In this document: positions 52,252 to 60,259 of the stretch, piece by piece
Numbering within the stretch: the first letter of the stretch is position 1
Layout of the letters: every line of letters starts with the position of its first letter
Assembly (NCBI RefSeq): GCF_002024505.1
Contig: NZ_CP019402.1
Coordinates: forward strand, 2,790,001-2,854,000
Direction of reading: 5' to 3'
Length of the DNA stretch: 64,000 nucleotides
From: Plantibacter flavus
Lineage (GTDB): Bacteria > Actinomycetota > Actinomycetes > Actinomycetales > Microbacteriaceae
Program-made: the position numbers and the translations under genes
Notes under the pieces: model-generated
The model's database searches: none
What the model saw: the letters and a program-made list of their open reading frames with translations, nothing else
Told to the model about the DNA's origin: nothing

Positions 52252-54084
52252 ATGACCGAGACACGGACACCGACGGCGATCGGATCGAGCCCGGTGCTCT
52301 TCGAGGCGCTCGCCGCGCTCGGCAGCAGCGCCGACGACCCGTTCATCCCGGCGGACGCACCGTTCAGCCCCGAGCAGCGTGTCTGGCTCGCCGGTTTCCT
52401 GGCCGGTGTCCGCTCCAGCGCGATCGACGCCACCGACGCAGGTGGCCGCACGCCGCAGCTCGCCCTGCACGTGCTCGTCGGGACGCAGACGGGCACCGCG
52501 GAGGCCATCGCGGAGGATCTCGGCCGAGCCGCCTCCGGCTACGGCGTGGCGGTGACGACGATCGGGCTCGACGACGTCGAGGTCGACCGGCTCCCGACGA
52601 TGGGACACGTCGTCGTCATCACCTCCACGTACGGCGAAGGTGAGATGCCCGACAACGCCGAACTGTTCTGGGAGACGCTTCAGGCGAGCACCGCACCACG
52701 CCTCGACGGCCTGAAGTTCTCCGTGCTCGCGCTCGGCGACTCCGGATACGACGGGTTCTGCCAGGCGGGCAAGCTCATCGACACGCGCTTGGAGCAGCTC
52801 GGCGCGGAACGCATCCTCGCCCGCGTGGACTGCGACGTCGACTACGAGGAGCCCGCCGCGGCGTGGACCACGCAGGCGCTGTCGCTGTTCGGCGCCCTCG
52901 CCCCGACGGACGCCGATGCGGCACCCGCTCCCGCGCCGGCGGCCAAACCGGCGAAGAAGCCCGGCCGCACGCGTTCACCGTGGACCCGCAAGACGCCGTA
53001 CGGCGCGACCCTCGCCGTCAACCGCGTCCTGTCCGGGCCCGCCTCGTCGAAGGAGATCCGGCACTACGAGTTCGACCTTGGCGACAGCGGCATCGAATAC
53101 GCGGCCGGCGACGCCCTCGGCGTCATGCCGAGCAACGACCCGGCGCTCGTCGACGCCATCATCGCCGAACTGGACGCGACCGCGGACGAGTCGGTCGACG
53201 GCTCGACCCTGGCGGACCGGCTCACCAACGGGTTCGAGATCCGCACCCCGTCGAAGGACCTCGTGGCCGAGCTCGCCGACCGCGCGCCGGGCTCGGAGCT
53301 GGCGGGGATCCTCGCGCTCGCCCAGGCGGAGACGCTCGACTCCTGGTTGCGCGACCGCGACATCCTCGACCTCCTGCGCTCCACCGCGGTCCGGTTCGAC
53401 GCCGCCTCGCTCCTCGACGTGCTGCGTCCGCTCCAGCACCGCGCGTACTCGATCTCGTCCAGTCCGCTGGCGGCCGACGGGCGCGTGCACCTCACCGTCG
53501 CGAGCGTCCGGTACGCGGTCGGCGACCGTCTGCACGGCGGCGTCGCGTCGACGCATCTCGCCGACCGGGTCGCGGAGGGTGCCACCAGCGGGATCTTCGT
53601 CTCCGCGAACGCTGGCTTCCGGGTGCCCTCGGACGACGATGCACCGCTCATCATGGTCGGCCCGGGAACCGGGATCGCGCCGTTCCGCTCGTTCCTCCAG
53701 GAGCGCCGCGAGCGCGGGGCGACGGGTCGGAACTGGCTGTTCTTCGGCGACCAGCACCGAGCGCACGACTTCATCTACGAGGACGAACTCGGCGAGCTGC
53801 TCACCGGAGGGGTGTTGGACCGTCTGGACCTCGCGTTCTCCCGCGACCAGCGCGAGAAGGTGTACGTCCAGACCCGGATGCGCGAGAACGGCAAGGAGCT
53901 CTACGCCTGGCTCGAGGAGGGCGGCCACTTCGCCGTCTGCGGTGACGCCTCACGGATGGCGAAGGACGTCGACCAGGCGCTGCACGAGCTCATCGCCGAA
54001 CACGGCGGACGTTCGACGGAGGCCGCGGCCGAGTACGTGCACACGCTGAAACGCGAGAAGCGCTACATCCGCGACGTGTACTGA
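52252..54084 (+). CDS. CysJ-like NADPH diflavin reductase, probable partner of the GltB variant
   Basis: A 610-aa soluble diflavin reductase. A flavodoxin (FMN) domain covers about residues 65-205 (LHVLVGTQTGTAEAIAEDLG, TSTYGEGEMPDNAELFW, ALGDSGYDGFCQAGK). After a Pro/Ala/Lys linker come the FAD domain with HRAYSISSSP (Arg397, Tyr399, Ser400), and the NADPH domain with MVGPGTGIAPFRSFLQERRE, GDQHRAHDFIYEDEL and VQTRMRENG. It ends KRYIRDVY, the CysJ-type C-terminal Tyr. In sulfite reductase this protein feeds CysI, but no cysI is present; it lies directly behind gltB. An ATG at 52225 overlaps the gltB stop (ATGA); ATG 52252 was chosen for GGAGGAG just upstream. Role as electron donor to GltB is an inference. 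Confidence 0.88.
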   Translation: MTETRTPTAIGSSPVLFEALAALGSSADDPFIPADAPFSPEQRVWLAGFLAGVRSSAIDATDAGGRTPQLALHVLVGTQTGTAEAIAEDLGRAASGYGVAVTTIGLDDVEVDRLPTMGHVVVITSTYGEGEMPDNAELFWETLQASTAPRLDGLKFSVLALGDSGYDGFCQAGKLIDTRLEQLGAERILARVDCDVDYEEPAAAWTTQALSLFGALAPTDADAAPAPAPAAKPAKKPGRTRSPWTRKTPYGATLAVNRVLSGPASSKEIRHYEFDLGDSGIEYAAGDALGVMPSNDPALVDAIIAELDATADESVDGSTLADRLTNGFEIRTPSKDLVAELADRAPGSELAGILALAQAETLDSWLRDRDILDLLRSTAVRFDAASLLDVLRPLQHRAYSISSSPLAADGRVHLTVASVRYAVGDRLHGGVASTHLADRVAEGATSGIFVSANAGFRVPSDDDAPLIMVGPGTGIAPFRSFLQERRERGATGRNWLFFGDQHRAHDFIYEDELGELLTGGVLDRLDLAFSRDQREKVYVQTRMRENGKELYAWLEEGGHFAVCGDASRMAKDVDQALHELIAEHGGRSTEAAAEYVHTLKREKRYIRDVY

Positions 54085-54107
54085 GGCGCTCCGGGGTCGA
54101 GGGCGAG

Positions 54108-54219
54108 GCCCTTCGACAGGCTCAGGGACCGGTCATCGGTCCCTGAGCCCAGCCCTCGGTCCCGGAGCACCACATCCAGTCCCTGAGGCCCTCACCCGGC
54201 CCTGAGCTTGTCGAAGGGC
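54108..54219. repeat. Dispersed palindromic repeat element next to purK
   Basis: A 112-base element bounded by an inverted pair of the dispersed unit: GCCCTTCGACAGGCTCAGGG plus ACCG (54108-54131) and CGGCCCTGAGCTTGTCGAAG plus GGC (54197-54219). Inside, GGCTCAGGGACCG and CGGTCCCTGAGCC (54119-54149) form a 13-bp hairpin with a 5-base loop that may terminate the gltB-reductase transcript. It ends two bases before the purK stop. Confidence 0.75.
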
Positions 54220-54221
54220 GG

Positions 54222-55367
54222 TCAGGCGTTCTCGGCTCCGAGCAATGCCGCGGCGGCCCGTGCCTCGTACACGACGTCGTCGAGATCGTCGCCCGCGACG
54301 TTGACGTGGCCGACCTTGCGCCCGGGGCGGGGGTCCTTGCCATAGTTGTGCACCTTCGCCAGCGGGTGCGCACCGAGGACCTGCGGGTAACGGTCGTCGA
54401 GCGTCCCTTCCGCGGGCCCGCCGAGGACGTTCACCATGACGGTCCAATCGCGGTGGCAGCCCGTCCAGCCGAGGGGCAGGTCGAGGACGGCGCGCAGGTG
54501 CTGCTCGAACTGGCTCGTGACGCTACCGTCCTGCGTCCAGTGCCCGCTGTTGTGCGGACGCATGGCGAGTTCGTTGATGAGCAGGCGGTCGTCGTCGGTC
54601 TCGAAGAGTTCGACGGCCAGGACGCCCGTCACCCCGAGCGCGGTCGCGACGGTCACGGCGATCTCCTCCGCGGTGTCGGCGAGCCGACCGGCCGAGCCGG
54701 GCGCCGGAGCGATGACCTCGCTGCACACCCCACCGAGTTGGACGGTCTCGACGACGCGCCACGGCACCACCTCGCCGGACGGGCGCCGGGCGACGAGCTG
54801 GGCGAGCTCGCGCCGGAACGACACCAGCTCCTCGACGAGCAGTGCTCCGCCGTTGGCGTCCTCGGAGAGCGCTGTGAACCAGTCGTCGACCTCGTTCGGT
54901 CCGTGGACGACGCGGACGCCCTTGCCGTCGTAGCCACCACGTGGCGTCTTCACGACGCCCTTCCCGCCGTGCTCGGCGAGGAAGGCGGCGAGCTCCTCCT
55001 GATCGTGCACGCGCGCCCAGTCGGGCACCGGCAGTCCGAGCTCCGTGAGGCGTTCGCGCATGAGCAGCTTGTCCTGGGCGACGGCGAGCGCGTCCGGTCC
55101 CGGGTGTACCTGCACACCGGCATCGACGAGCGCCCGCAGGACGTGCTGTGGCACGTGCTCGTGGTCGAAGGTGATGACGTCGACCGTCTCGGCGAAGGCG
55201 AGCACCGTGTCGGCGTCGCGGTAGTCGCCCACCTCGACGGTGGCGAGCCGGGCGGACATACCCTCCTGCTCGGCGAGCACCCGGATGTCGAGTCCGAGGT
55301 TCACGGCCGCGGGCACCATCATCCTGGCCAGCTGACCACCGCCGATCACTCCGACGCGAATGCTCAT
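54222..55367 (-). CDS. purK: N5-carboxyaminoimidazole ribonucleotide synthase
   Basis: A 381-aa ATP-grasp enzyme that makes N5-CAIR from AIR, bicarbonate and ATP in purine synthesis. It has VGVIGGGQLARMMVPAAVNL at the N-terminus, ITFDHEHVPQHVL, the ATP-grasp segment KGVVKTPRGGYDGKGVRVV, LLVEELVSFRRELAQLVAR and LINELAMRPHNSGHWT, all PurK hallmarks. ATG 55367 has GGAG eight bases upstream; the longer frame is not conserved-looking. purE, normally adjacent, lies 17 kb downstream on the same strand, with the dispersed repeat immediately after the purK stop. Confidence 0.96.
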   Translation of the reverse strand: MSIRVGVIGGGQLARMMVPAAVNLGLDIRVLAEQEGMSARLATVEVGDYRDADTVLAFAETVDVITFDHEHVPQHVLRALVDAGVQVHPGPDALAVAQDKLLMRERLTELGLPVPDWARVHDQEELAAFLAEHGGKGVVKTPRGGYDGKGVRVVHGPNEVDDWFTALSEDANGGALLVEELVSFRRELAQLVARRPSGEVVPWRVVETVQLGGVCSEVIAPAPGSAGRLADTAEEIAVTVATALGVTGVLAVELFETDDDRLLINELAMRPHNSGHWTQDGSVTSQFEQHLRAVLDLPLGWTGCHRDWTVMVNVLGGPAEGTLDDRYPQVLGAHPLAKVHNYGKDPRPGRKVGHVNVAGDDLDDVVYEARAAAALLGAENA

Positions 55368-55496
55368 GGGTTCACTCCAGCTCTCCGGCGACCGGCCGGC
55401 GGGTCTCGTTTCGGCAGGCGGGACGGGCGGATCCGGAGGCGGATCGGCGGGTGCCCCGACTCGAACATCGTACCGGCCGGGCGCGCCCCGCACCGG

Positions 55497-56054
55497 TCAG
55501 CGTCGGACCGGTGGCTGCTGCATCGGAGGCGGTGCTGCCGGGTACGGCGCGGCGATGCTCTGGTTCTCCGCGACGAGCTCGTGCAGGGCGTTCTGCACGA
55601 GGACAGCACCGGGGACGTCCCGCAGGACGACGGGCACCTCGCCACCGCTCGTCACCCGGACGTTGCCGCTCCCGAAGGCGCTCTGCACCCAGCTCTTGTG
55701 CACCGTGATGCCGTAGCCGCGGGCGTGGTAGAGCTCCTGGCGCGTCCGCACGAAGAACCCGCGACGGACGATCAGCCGCCGGGTCGTGATCACGTAGCGG
55801 ACCGACAGCCAGGCGATGAACGGCAGGACGCAGGCGACCAGCACGATCACCCCGCCGCCGACGAGGACGGCCCAGTTCTGCCACTCGAGGTCGAACGAGC
55901 CGAAGAAGTACGCACCGGCGCCGCTCACCGCGATGAGCAGGAGGGCGGGGAGCAGGAGCCGCCGGGCATGCGGACGCAGGCGTGCGACCACACGTTCGGT
56001 CGCCGCCGCGGGAGGAGCCGGCCTGCCCGGCCCCGTCATACCGGGATCAGCCAT
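55497..56054 (-). CDS. PH-domain (bPH2/YdbT-type) membrane protein
   Basis: A 185-aa protein with two helices (about residues 31-50 and 59-82), then a bacterial PH-like domain: VRYVITTRRLIVRRGFFVRT, RQELYHARGYGITVHKSW and FGSGNVRVTSGG, the pattern of bPH2 (DUF304) proteins. The C-terminus is Pro/Ala/Gln-rich. Function is unknown; the gene is commonly placed between birA and purK in related actinobacteria. ATG 56054 lies six bases after AAGAAT (56061-56066, minus strand), a possible leaderless start. Confidence 0.82.
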   Translation of the reverse strand: MADPGMTGPGRPAPPAAATERVVARLRPHARRLLLPALLLIAVSGAGAYFFGSFDLEWQNWAVLVGGGVIVLVACVLPFIAWLSVRYVITTRRLIVRRGFFVRTRQELYHARGYGITVHKSWVQSAFGSGNVRVTSGGEVPVVLRDVPGAVLVQNALHELVAENQSIAAPYPAAPPPMQQPPVRR

Positions 56055-56060
56055 ACTCCC

Positions 56061-56066
56061 ATTCTT
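56061..56066 (-). promoter_or_regulatory. Possible -10 element AAGAAT for the PH-domain gene
   Basis: AAGAAT on the minus strand is followed by six bases and the ATG at 56054; the only SD-like string (GGGAG) is too close to the ATG to be used. Confidence 0.4.
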
Positions 56067-56143
56067 AGCAGTCGCGGCAACCCGCCGCCTGCTCCCACCC
56101 CGCCCGTCGGCGATCCCGAGCATGCGTGCATCGGCCGCCCGGC

Positions 56144-56149
56144 TAGCAT
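56144..56149 (+). promoter_or_regulatory. -10 element TAGCAT for the EI24 gene
   Basis: TAGCAT is followed by six bases and the GTG at 56156. Leaderless-type arrangement. Confidence 0.55.
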
Positions 56150-56155
56150 GAAGGC

Positions 56156-56968
56156 GTGAAACCGGCCGACAGCACCGCACCGACGGCGCAGCACCCCGGC
56201 GTCGTCGGGTCGTTCCTCGAGGGGATCGGCATCCTCTTCGGCGGGTTCCGCCTCTGGGGTACCTCGCCGAAGCGCATGCTGCTCGGCATGGTCCCCGCCG
56301 CGATCGTGGGCGTCGTGTTCATCGCGCTGCTCGTCCTCCTCGGCGTCAACGCCGCCACGATCGTCGACTGGGCGACACCGTTCGCCGACACCTGGGACGA
56401 GCCGTACCGCTCGTCCATCCGGGTGGCCGCAGCGGTGGCATTGGTGGCCGTCGCCGTCGTGGTGATGCTGTACGCCTACGCCGCAGCGACGCTCCTCGTC
56501 GGCGACCCCTTCTACGAGCGGATCTGGGCCGACGTCGAACGCACCCTCGGCGACGCTCCTCCGGAGTCGGGTGAGTCCGCCTGGCGCGGACTCCTCACCG
56601 GTGTCACCCGGGCACTCGGCCTGCTCATGCTCACCATCCCGACGGCGGCCGTCCTCTTCCTCCTCGGCTTCGTCCCGGTGATCGGCCAGACGGTGGTCCC
56701 GGTGCTCGGGCTCGCCGTGAGCGGTTGGTTCCTCGCCCTCGAGCTGACGGGCTACGCGTTCGACGCGAGGGGATTGTCGTTGCGCGACCGCCGCCGGACC
56801 CTCGCGAGGAGACGCGCCCGCACCCTGGGCTTCGGGATGACGGTCGCGGTCCTCTTCCTCGTGCCGGTCCTGTCCGTGCTGGTCATGCCGGCAGCCGTCT
56901 CCGGCGCGACGGTACTCGCACGCCGGTCCCTCACCGAACAGGCGGGAACGCTCAGCGCACGTGCGTGA
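56156..56968 (+). CDS. EI24/CysZ-like membrane protein
   Basis: A 270-aa membrane protein with four to six helices. GVVGSFLEGIGILFGGFRLW, the DPFYERIWADVE loop and FVPVIGQTVVPVLGLAVSGW are typical of the EI24 domain family, which includes the sulfate transporter CysZ. The C-terminal part includes LGFGMTVAVLFLVPVLSVLV. Its substrate in actinobacteria is not known. The GTG start is placed by the -10 box six bases upstream. The last 17 bases overlap the convergent birA gene. Confidence 0.83.
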   Translation: MKPADSTAPTAQHPGVVGSFLEGIGILFGGFRLWGTSPKRMLLGMVPAAIVGVVFIALLVLLGVNAATIVDWATPFADTWDEPYRSSIRVAAAVALVAVAVVVMLYAYAAATLLVGDPFYERIWADVERTLGDAPPESGESAWRGLLTGVTRALGLLMLTIPTAAVLFLLGFVPVIGQTVVPVLGLAVSGWFLALELTGYAFDARGLSLRDRRRTLARRRARTLGFGMTVAVLFLVPVLSVLVMPAAVSGATVLARRSLTEQAGTLSARA

Positions 56969-57743
56969 CGTCGCCGGCCGCCACCGCGACCGGCGCACCA
57001 CCGTCGGTCGGTCGGACGACGAGCCGCCCGTCGGCGTCGATCCGCTCGGCCGTCCCGGTCAGGACGTCGCCGCCGGGGAGTTCCACCCGCACCGAGCTGT
57101 CCAACGTCACGCATCGCTCGGTGACCGCAGCTCGGAGCCCGCTGGCCTCGGCGTCACCGGACGCCGCCAGGTAGGCGTCGTACAGTGTGCCGCACGCGCG
57201 CAGGTAGCCAACGAGGACGGTGTCCGGGTCAGGATCGACGAGACCGGCGAGCGCGAGCGAGGTGGACCGGTCGGTCGGCAGTTCCTCGGCACGCTGACGG
57301 AGGTTGACACCGGTCCCGAGGATCACCGCGTCCCCACTCGGCAGCAGCTCGGCGAGGATGCCGGACACCTTCCGACCGCCGATGAGCACGTCGTTCGGCC
57401 ACTTCACGTCGGCGGGCACCCCGAGCTCCCGGAGCGACTCCGCGAGCGCCGCACCCGCGAGGAGCGGGAGCCAGCCGTAGGCCTGCAGCGGGAGCGGATC
57501 ACCCGACGGAGTGACCGGCCGGAGCAGGACCGAGACGGCGAGTGACGTGCCGGGTGGCACTGTCCACACGCGACCGAGGCGGCCTCGTCCCCCGCGCTGA
57601 TCGTCGGTGACGACGACCGCGCGGTCCGGCCACGCGTCGCCGCCGTCCTCGCGCACGCGTCGGGCGAGTTCGTCGTTGGTGGAGCCGGCGTGGGCGAGGA
57701 TCTCGAGGCGTGGGACGAGGGCGGCGGTGAGGGGCAGATCCAT
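56952..57743 (-). CDS. birA: Biotin-[acetyl-CoA-carboxylase] ligase
   Basis: A 263-aa cytosolic enzyme that attaches biotin to the carboxylase carrier protein. It shows the biotinyl-AMP-binding GRGRLGRVWTVPPGTSLAVS, KWPNDVLIGGRKVSGILAEL and GTGVNLRQ, all diagnostic. There is no N-terminal winged-helix domain, so it should not act as a repressor. ATG 57743 lies six bases after TAGGGT on the minus strand. It is divergent from the acyl-CoA carboxylase beta gene, an obvious functional partner. Its 3' end overlaps the EI24 gene by 17 bases. Confidence 0.95.
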   Translation of the reverse strand: MDLPLTAALVPRLEILAHAGSTNDELARRVREDGGDAWPDRAVVVTDDQRGGRGRLGRVWTVPPGTSLAVSVLLRPVTPSGDPLPLQAYGWLPLLAGAALAESLRELGVPADVKWPNDVLIGGRKVSGILAELLPSGDAVILGTGVNLRQRAEELPTDRSTSLALAGLVDPDPDTVLVGYLRACGTLYDAYLAASGDAEASGLRAAVTERCVTLDSSVRVELPGGDVLTGTAERIDADGRLVVRPTDGGAPVAVAAGDVTHVR

Positions 57744-57749
57744 GGCACA

Positions 57750-57755
57750 ACCCTA
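57750..57755 (-). promoter_or_regulatory. -10 element TAGGGT for birA
   Basis: On the minus strand TAGGGT is followed by six bases and the birA ATG. No ribosome site; leaderless-type start. Confidence 0.55.
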
Positions 57756-57870
57756 CTGAGGCCGGTCGTCGGTGCCCGCGTCACCCACCGGCATGCTTGG
57801 ACGATGCCGACAACGGATCAGCGCGCCGCTTGTACCCGATCGTCAACGGGTCGGCCGGGGGACCACCGGG

Positions 57871-57876
57871 TAAGGT
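57871..57876 (+). promoter_or_regulatory. -10 element TAAGGT for the carboxylase beta gene
   Basis: TAAGGT is followed by GAAAGC and the GTG at 57883, the six-base spacing seen repeatedly in the window. Confidence 0.55.
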
Positions 57877-57882
57877 GAAAGC

Positions 57883-59484
57883 GTGACCGACGAAACCACC
57901 TCCGGCCCTGACCTGTACACGACGGCCGGGAAGCTCGCCGACCTCAAGAACCGCTATCACGAGGCCGTGACGGCGAGCGGCGAAGCCGCCATCGAGAAGC
58001 AGCACAAGAAGGGCAAGCTCACCGCACGGGAGCGCATCGAGCAGCTGCTCGATCACGGCAGCTTCGTCGAACTCGACGAGTTCGTGCGCCACCGCACGAC
58101 CGCCTTCGGCATGGACCGCTCACGACCGTACGGCGATGCCGTCGTCACCGGAACCGGCACCATCCACGGCCGCCAGGTCGCCGTGTACTCGCAGGACTTC
58201 ACCATCTTCGGCGGTTCGCTCGGTGAGGTCGCCGGCGACAAGATCATCAAGATCATGGACCTCGCGTTGAAGACGGGCGTCCCGATCATCGGCATGCTCG
58301 ACTCCGGCGGGGCGCGCATCCAGGAGGGTGTGGTCGCGCTGGGCAAGTACGGCGAGATCTTCCGACGCAACACCCAGGCCTCCGGGGTCATCCCGCAGAT
58401 CTCCATCATCATGGGTCCGGCGGCCGGCGGCGCCGTCTACTCCCCCGCACTCACCGATTTCGTCATCATGGTCGACAAGACCAGCCAGATGTTCGTCACG
58501 GGCCCCGACGTCATCAAGACCGTCACGGGCGAGGACGTCGGCATGGAGGAGCTCGGCGGCGGGTACACGCACAACACCCGCTCGGGCGTCGCCCACTACC
58601 TCGCGAGCGACGAACCGGACGCGCTCGACTACGCCCGGACCCTCGTCGGCTTCCTGCCCGACAACAACCTGTCCGAGGCCACGGTCTTCGACGTCGAGGT
58701 GGAGCTGGAGACGACGGACGAGGACCGCCGACTCAACACCCTCATCCCCGACTCGCCGAACCAGCCCTACGACGTGAAGACCGTCATCGAGCACGTCGTC
58801 GACGACGCGGACTTCCTCGAGGTCCAGCCGCTCTTCGCGCCGAACATCGTCATCGGTTTCGCGCGCGTCGAGGGACGGTCGGTCGGTGTCATCGCGAACC
58901 AGCCCTCCCAGATGGCCGGGACGCTCAACATCGAAGCGGGCGAGAAGGCGAGTCGGTTCGTCCGGTTCTGCGACGCGTTCAGCATCCCGATCCTCACCCT
59001 GGTCGACGTCCCCGGCTACCTGCCCGGCACCGACCAGGAGTGGACCGGCGTCATCCGCCGCGGCGCGAAGCTCCTCTACGCCTACGCCGAGGCCACGGTG
59101 CCCCTGGTGACCGTCATCCTGCGCAAGGCCTACGGCGGCGCCTACATCGTCATGGGCTCGAAGCAGCTCGGAGCCGACATCAACCTCGCCTGGCCCACGG
59201 CCGAGATCGCGGTCATGGGCGGCCAGGGCGCCGTCAACATCCTGTACCGCGGCGAGATCAAGCGGGCCGAGGAGGCCGGCGAGGACGTCGCCGCCGTGCG
59301 CACGCGCCTCGCGAACGAGTACACCTACAACGTCGCGAGCCCGTTCCTCGCCGCTGAACGCGGCGAGCTTGACGGTGTCATCGAGCCGGCGGCCACGCGG
59401 GTCTCGGTCATCAAGGCGCTCCGCGCACTCCGGACGAAGCGTGCGAGCCTGCCCGCCAAGAAGCACGGGAACATCCCGCTGTGA
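57883..59484 (+). CDS. Acyl-CoA carboxylase carboxyltransferase (beta) subunit, AccD/PccB type
   Basis: A 533-aa subunit that transfers carboxybiotin CO2 to acetyl- or propionyl-CoA. It has the N-terminal [20 protein letters not shown], the oxyanion/CoA loops [16 protein letters not shown] and [17 protein letters not shown], and [20 protein letters not shown] with [19 protein letters not shown] in the C-terminal half. This is the actinobacterial carboxylase beta layout. It is followed by the epsilon subunit (GTGA overlap) and lies next to birA. The biotinylated alpha subunit is not in the window. Acetyl versus propionyl specificity cannot be fixed by eye. Confidence 0.95.
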   Translation: MTDETTSGPDLYTTAGKLADLKNRYHEAVTASGEAAIEKQHKKGKLTARERIEQLLDHGSFVELDEFVRHRTTAFGMDRSRPYGDAVVTGTGTIHGRQVAVYSQDFTIFGGSLGEVAGDKIIKIMDLALKTGVPIIGMLDSGGARIQEGVVALGKYGEIFRRNTQASGVIPQISIIMGPAAGGAVYSPALTDFVIMVDKTSQMFVTGPDVIKTVTGEDVGMEELGGGYTHNTRSGVAHYLASDEPDALDYARTLVGFLPDNNLSEATVFDVEVELETTDEDRRLNTLIPDSPNQPYDVKTVIEHVVDDADFLEVQPLFAPNIVIGFARVEGRSVGVIANQPSQMAGTLNIEAGEKASRFVRFCDAFSIPILTLVDVPGYLPGTDQEWTGVIRRGAKLLYAYAEATVPLVTVILRKAYGGAYIVMGSKQLGADINLAWPTAEIAVMGGQGAVNILYRGEIKRAEEAGEDVAAVRTRLANEYTYNVASPFLAAERGELDGVIEPAATRVSVIKALRALRTKRASLPAKKHGNIPL

Positions 59485-59732
59485 GCACCGGCACCGAGCC
59501 GAGCACGACCGAGGCGTCGTCGATCGATCTGCGGATCGTGCGCGGTGCGCCCACAGACGAGGAACTGGCTGCGCTGACCGCGGTGCTGAGCGTCGCGATC
59601 GCCGAACAGGCGCTGCGCGACGCCGACACCGCCCCGGCGCCCCGTGTCCCGTCGACGTGGGAGCGGACGAGGCGGAACCTCCGTACGGGGATCACCGCGG
59701 GCCCCGGACACTGGCGCGCGTTCACGGGCTGA
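59481..59732 (+). CDS. Acyl-CoA carboxylase epsilon subunit
   Basis: An 83-aa protein of the small actinobacterial carboxylase epsilon family. [20 protein letters not shown] is the characteristic N-terminal segment and [21 protein letters not shown] the usual Trp/Arg-rich C-terminus. Epsilon subunits stabilise the alpha-beta complex. The GTG start overlaps the beta-subunit stop, so the two are coupled. It is the last gene before a 527-base region without protein genes. Confidence 0.9.
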   Translation: MSTGTEPSTTEASSIDLRIVRGAPTDEELAALTAVLSVAIAEQALRDADTAPAPRVPSTWERTRRNLRTGITAGPGHWRAFTG

Positions 59733-59906
59733 GCCGCCTGGGCGGACGACCCGCCGGTTGCCCCTCGTGGCGCGCGGTGCTGTCCCCCGTTCGTGTCCTC
59801 CATAGTGCCGACTGTCGGGGGTACCCCTGATGGGGGATGATCATTCTCGACAGTTGAGTCTCATCGAGACCACTTCACCAGCTCCTGCTCCATCTAGGGT
59901 AAGCGG

Positions 59907-60003
59907 GCAGGAGTTCGGGGGCGGGTCAGAGCGGTATTCGGGTTACCGCTCTGACCCACGAACGTCACGGAGGGCCAGCATCGGGTGCTGGCCCTCCTTT
60001 CGT
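59907..60003 (+). ncRNA. Candidate small RNA, about 95 bases, with its own promoter and terminator
   Basis: TAGGGT at 59895-59900 would start a transcript near 59907. It folds into a perfect 14-bp hairpin (59923-59936 with 59944-59957, loop TTCGGGT) and ends at a 12-bp terminator stem followed by T residues. No open frame with a start and ribosome site fits inside. It does not resemble a family I can name; an attenuator for the downstream gene is less likely because 250 bases separate them. Confidence 0.5.
59969..60003 (+). terminator. Rho-independent terminator
   Basis: GGAGGGCCAGCA (59969-59980) pairs perfectly with TGCTGGCCCTCC (59986-59997) across the loop TCGGG, followed by TTTCGTTCGTT. 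This is the most canonical terminator in the window. Confidence 0.8.
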
Positions 60004-60020
60004 TCGTTCAGGACCAGGCA

Positions 60021-60188
60021 CGTCGACAGACTCAATGACCGGGCGAGGTGCGCTCAGATGTATCCCCGTCCGTGCGCTCGCCGAGGGGCACAGAGAGAAC
60101 CCCCGCTCTGCTGACCTCTCCCGCCCCCTGCGCGACTTCCCCGGGTCCCTGAGCACCCCTGTCCCGGTCCCTGAGCTTGTCGAAGGGC
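60021..60188. repeat. Dispersed repeat copies upstream of the HNH gene
   Basis: A degenerate forward copy (CGTCGACAGACTCAATGACC, 60021-60040), a half copy (CCGGGTCCCTGAG, 60141-60153) and a near-perfect reverse copy (CCGGTCCCTGAGCTTGTCGA then AGGGC, 60165-60188) lie between the terminator and the HNH gene. The layout is the same inverted type as at 54108-54219. Confidence 0.7.
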
Positions 60189-60259
60189 ACACGAGGAGAC
60201 TTCCACATCCGAGACGACTCAGCATCTGGAATGTCAGTGGTCCATGGTGAACTTGTCCC

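Larger units (their letters stand above)
59733..60259. other. Gene-free region with a candidate small RNA and a repeat element
   Basis: No convincing protein gene is present. From left to right there is about 160 bases without recognised features, a -10 box TAGGGT (59895-59900), two strong hairpins ending in a T-rich stretch (59923-60003, candidate RNA), and copies of the dispersed repeat (60021-60188) before the DUF222-HNH gene. Confidence 0.7.

Noticed and set aside
52252..54084. Reading the diflavin reductase as an ordinary sulfite reductase flavoprotein gene
   Set aside because: The protein is clearly of that family, but no cysI, cysH or sulfate genes are nearby and it is coupled to gltB, so the sulfite role is considered less likely than a glutamate synthase role; it is not excluded.
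59830..60114. Open frame of 94 codons across the candidate RNA
   Set aside because: It runs through both perfect hairpins and the terminator, has no ribosome site and shows no recognisable domain.
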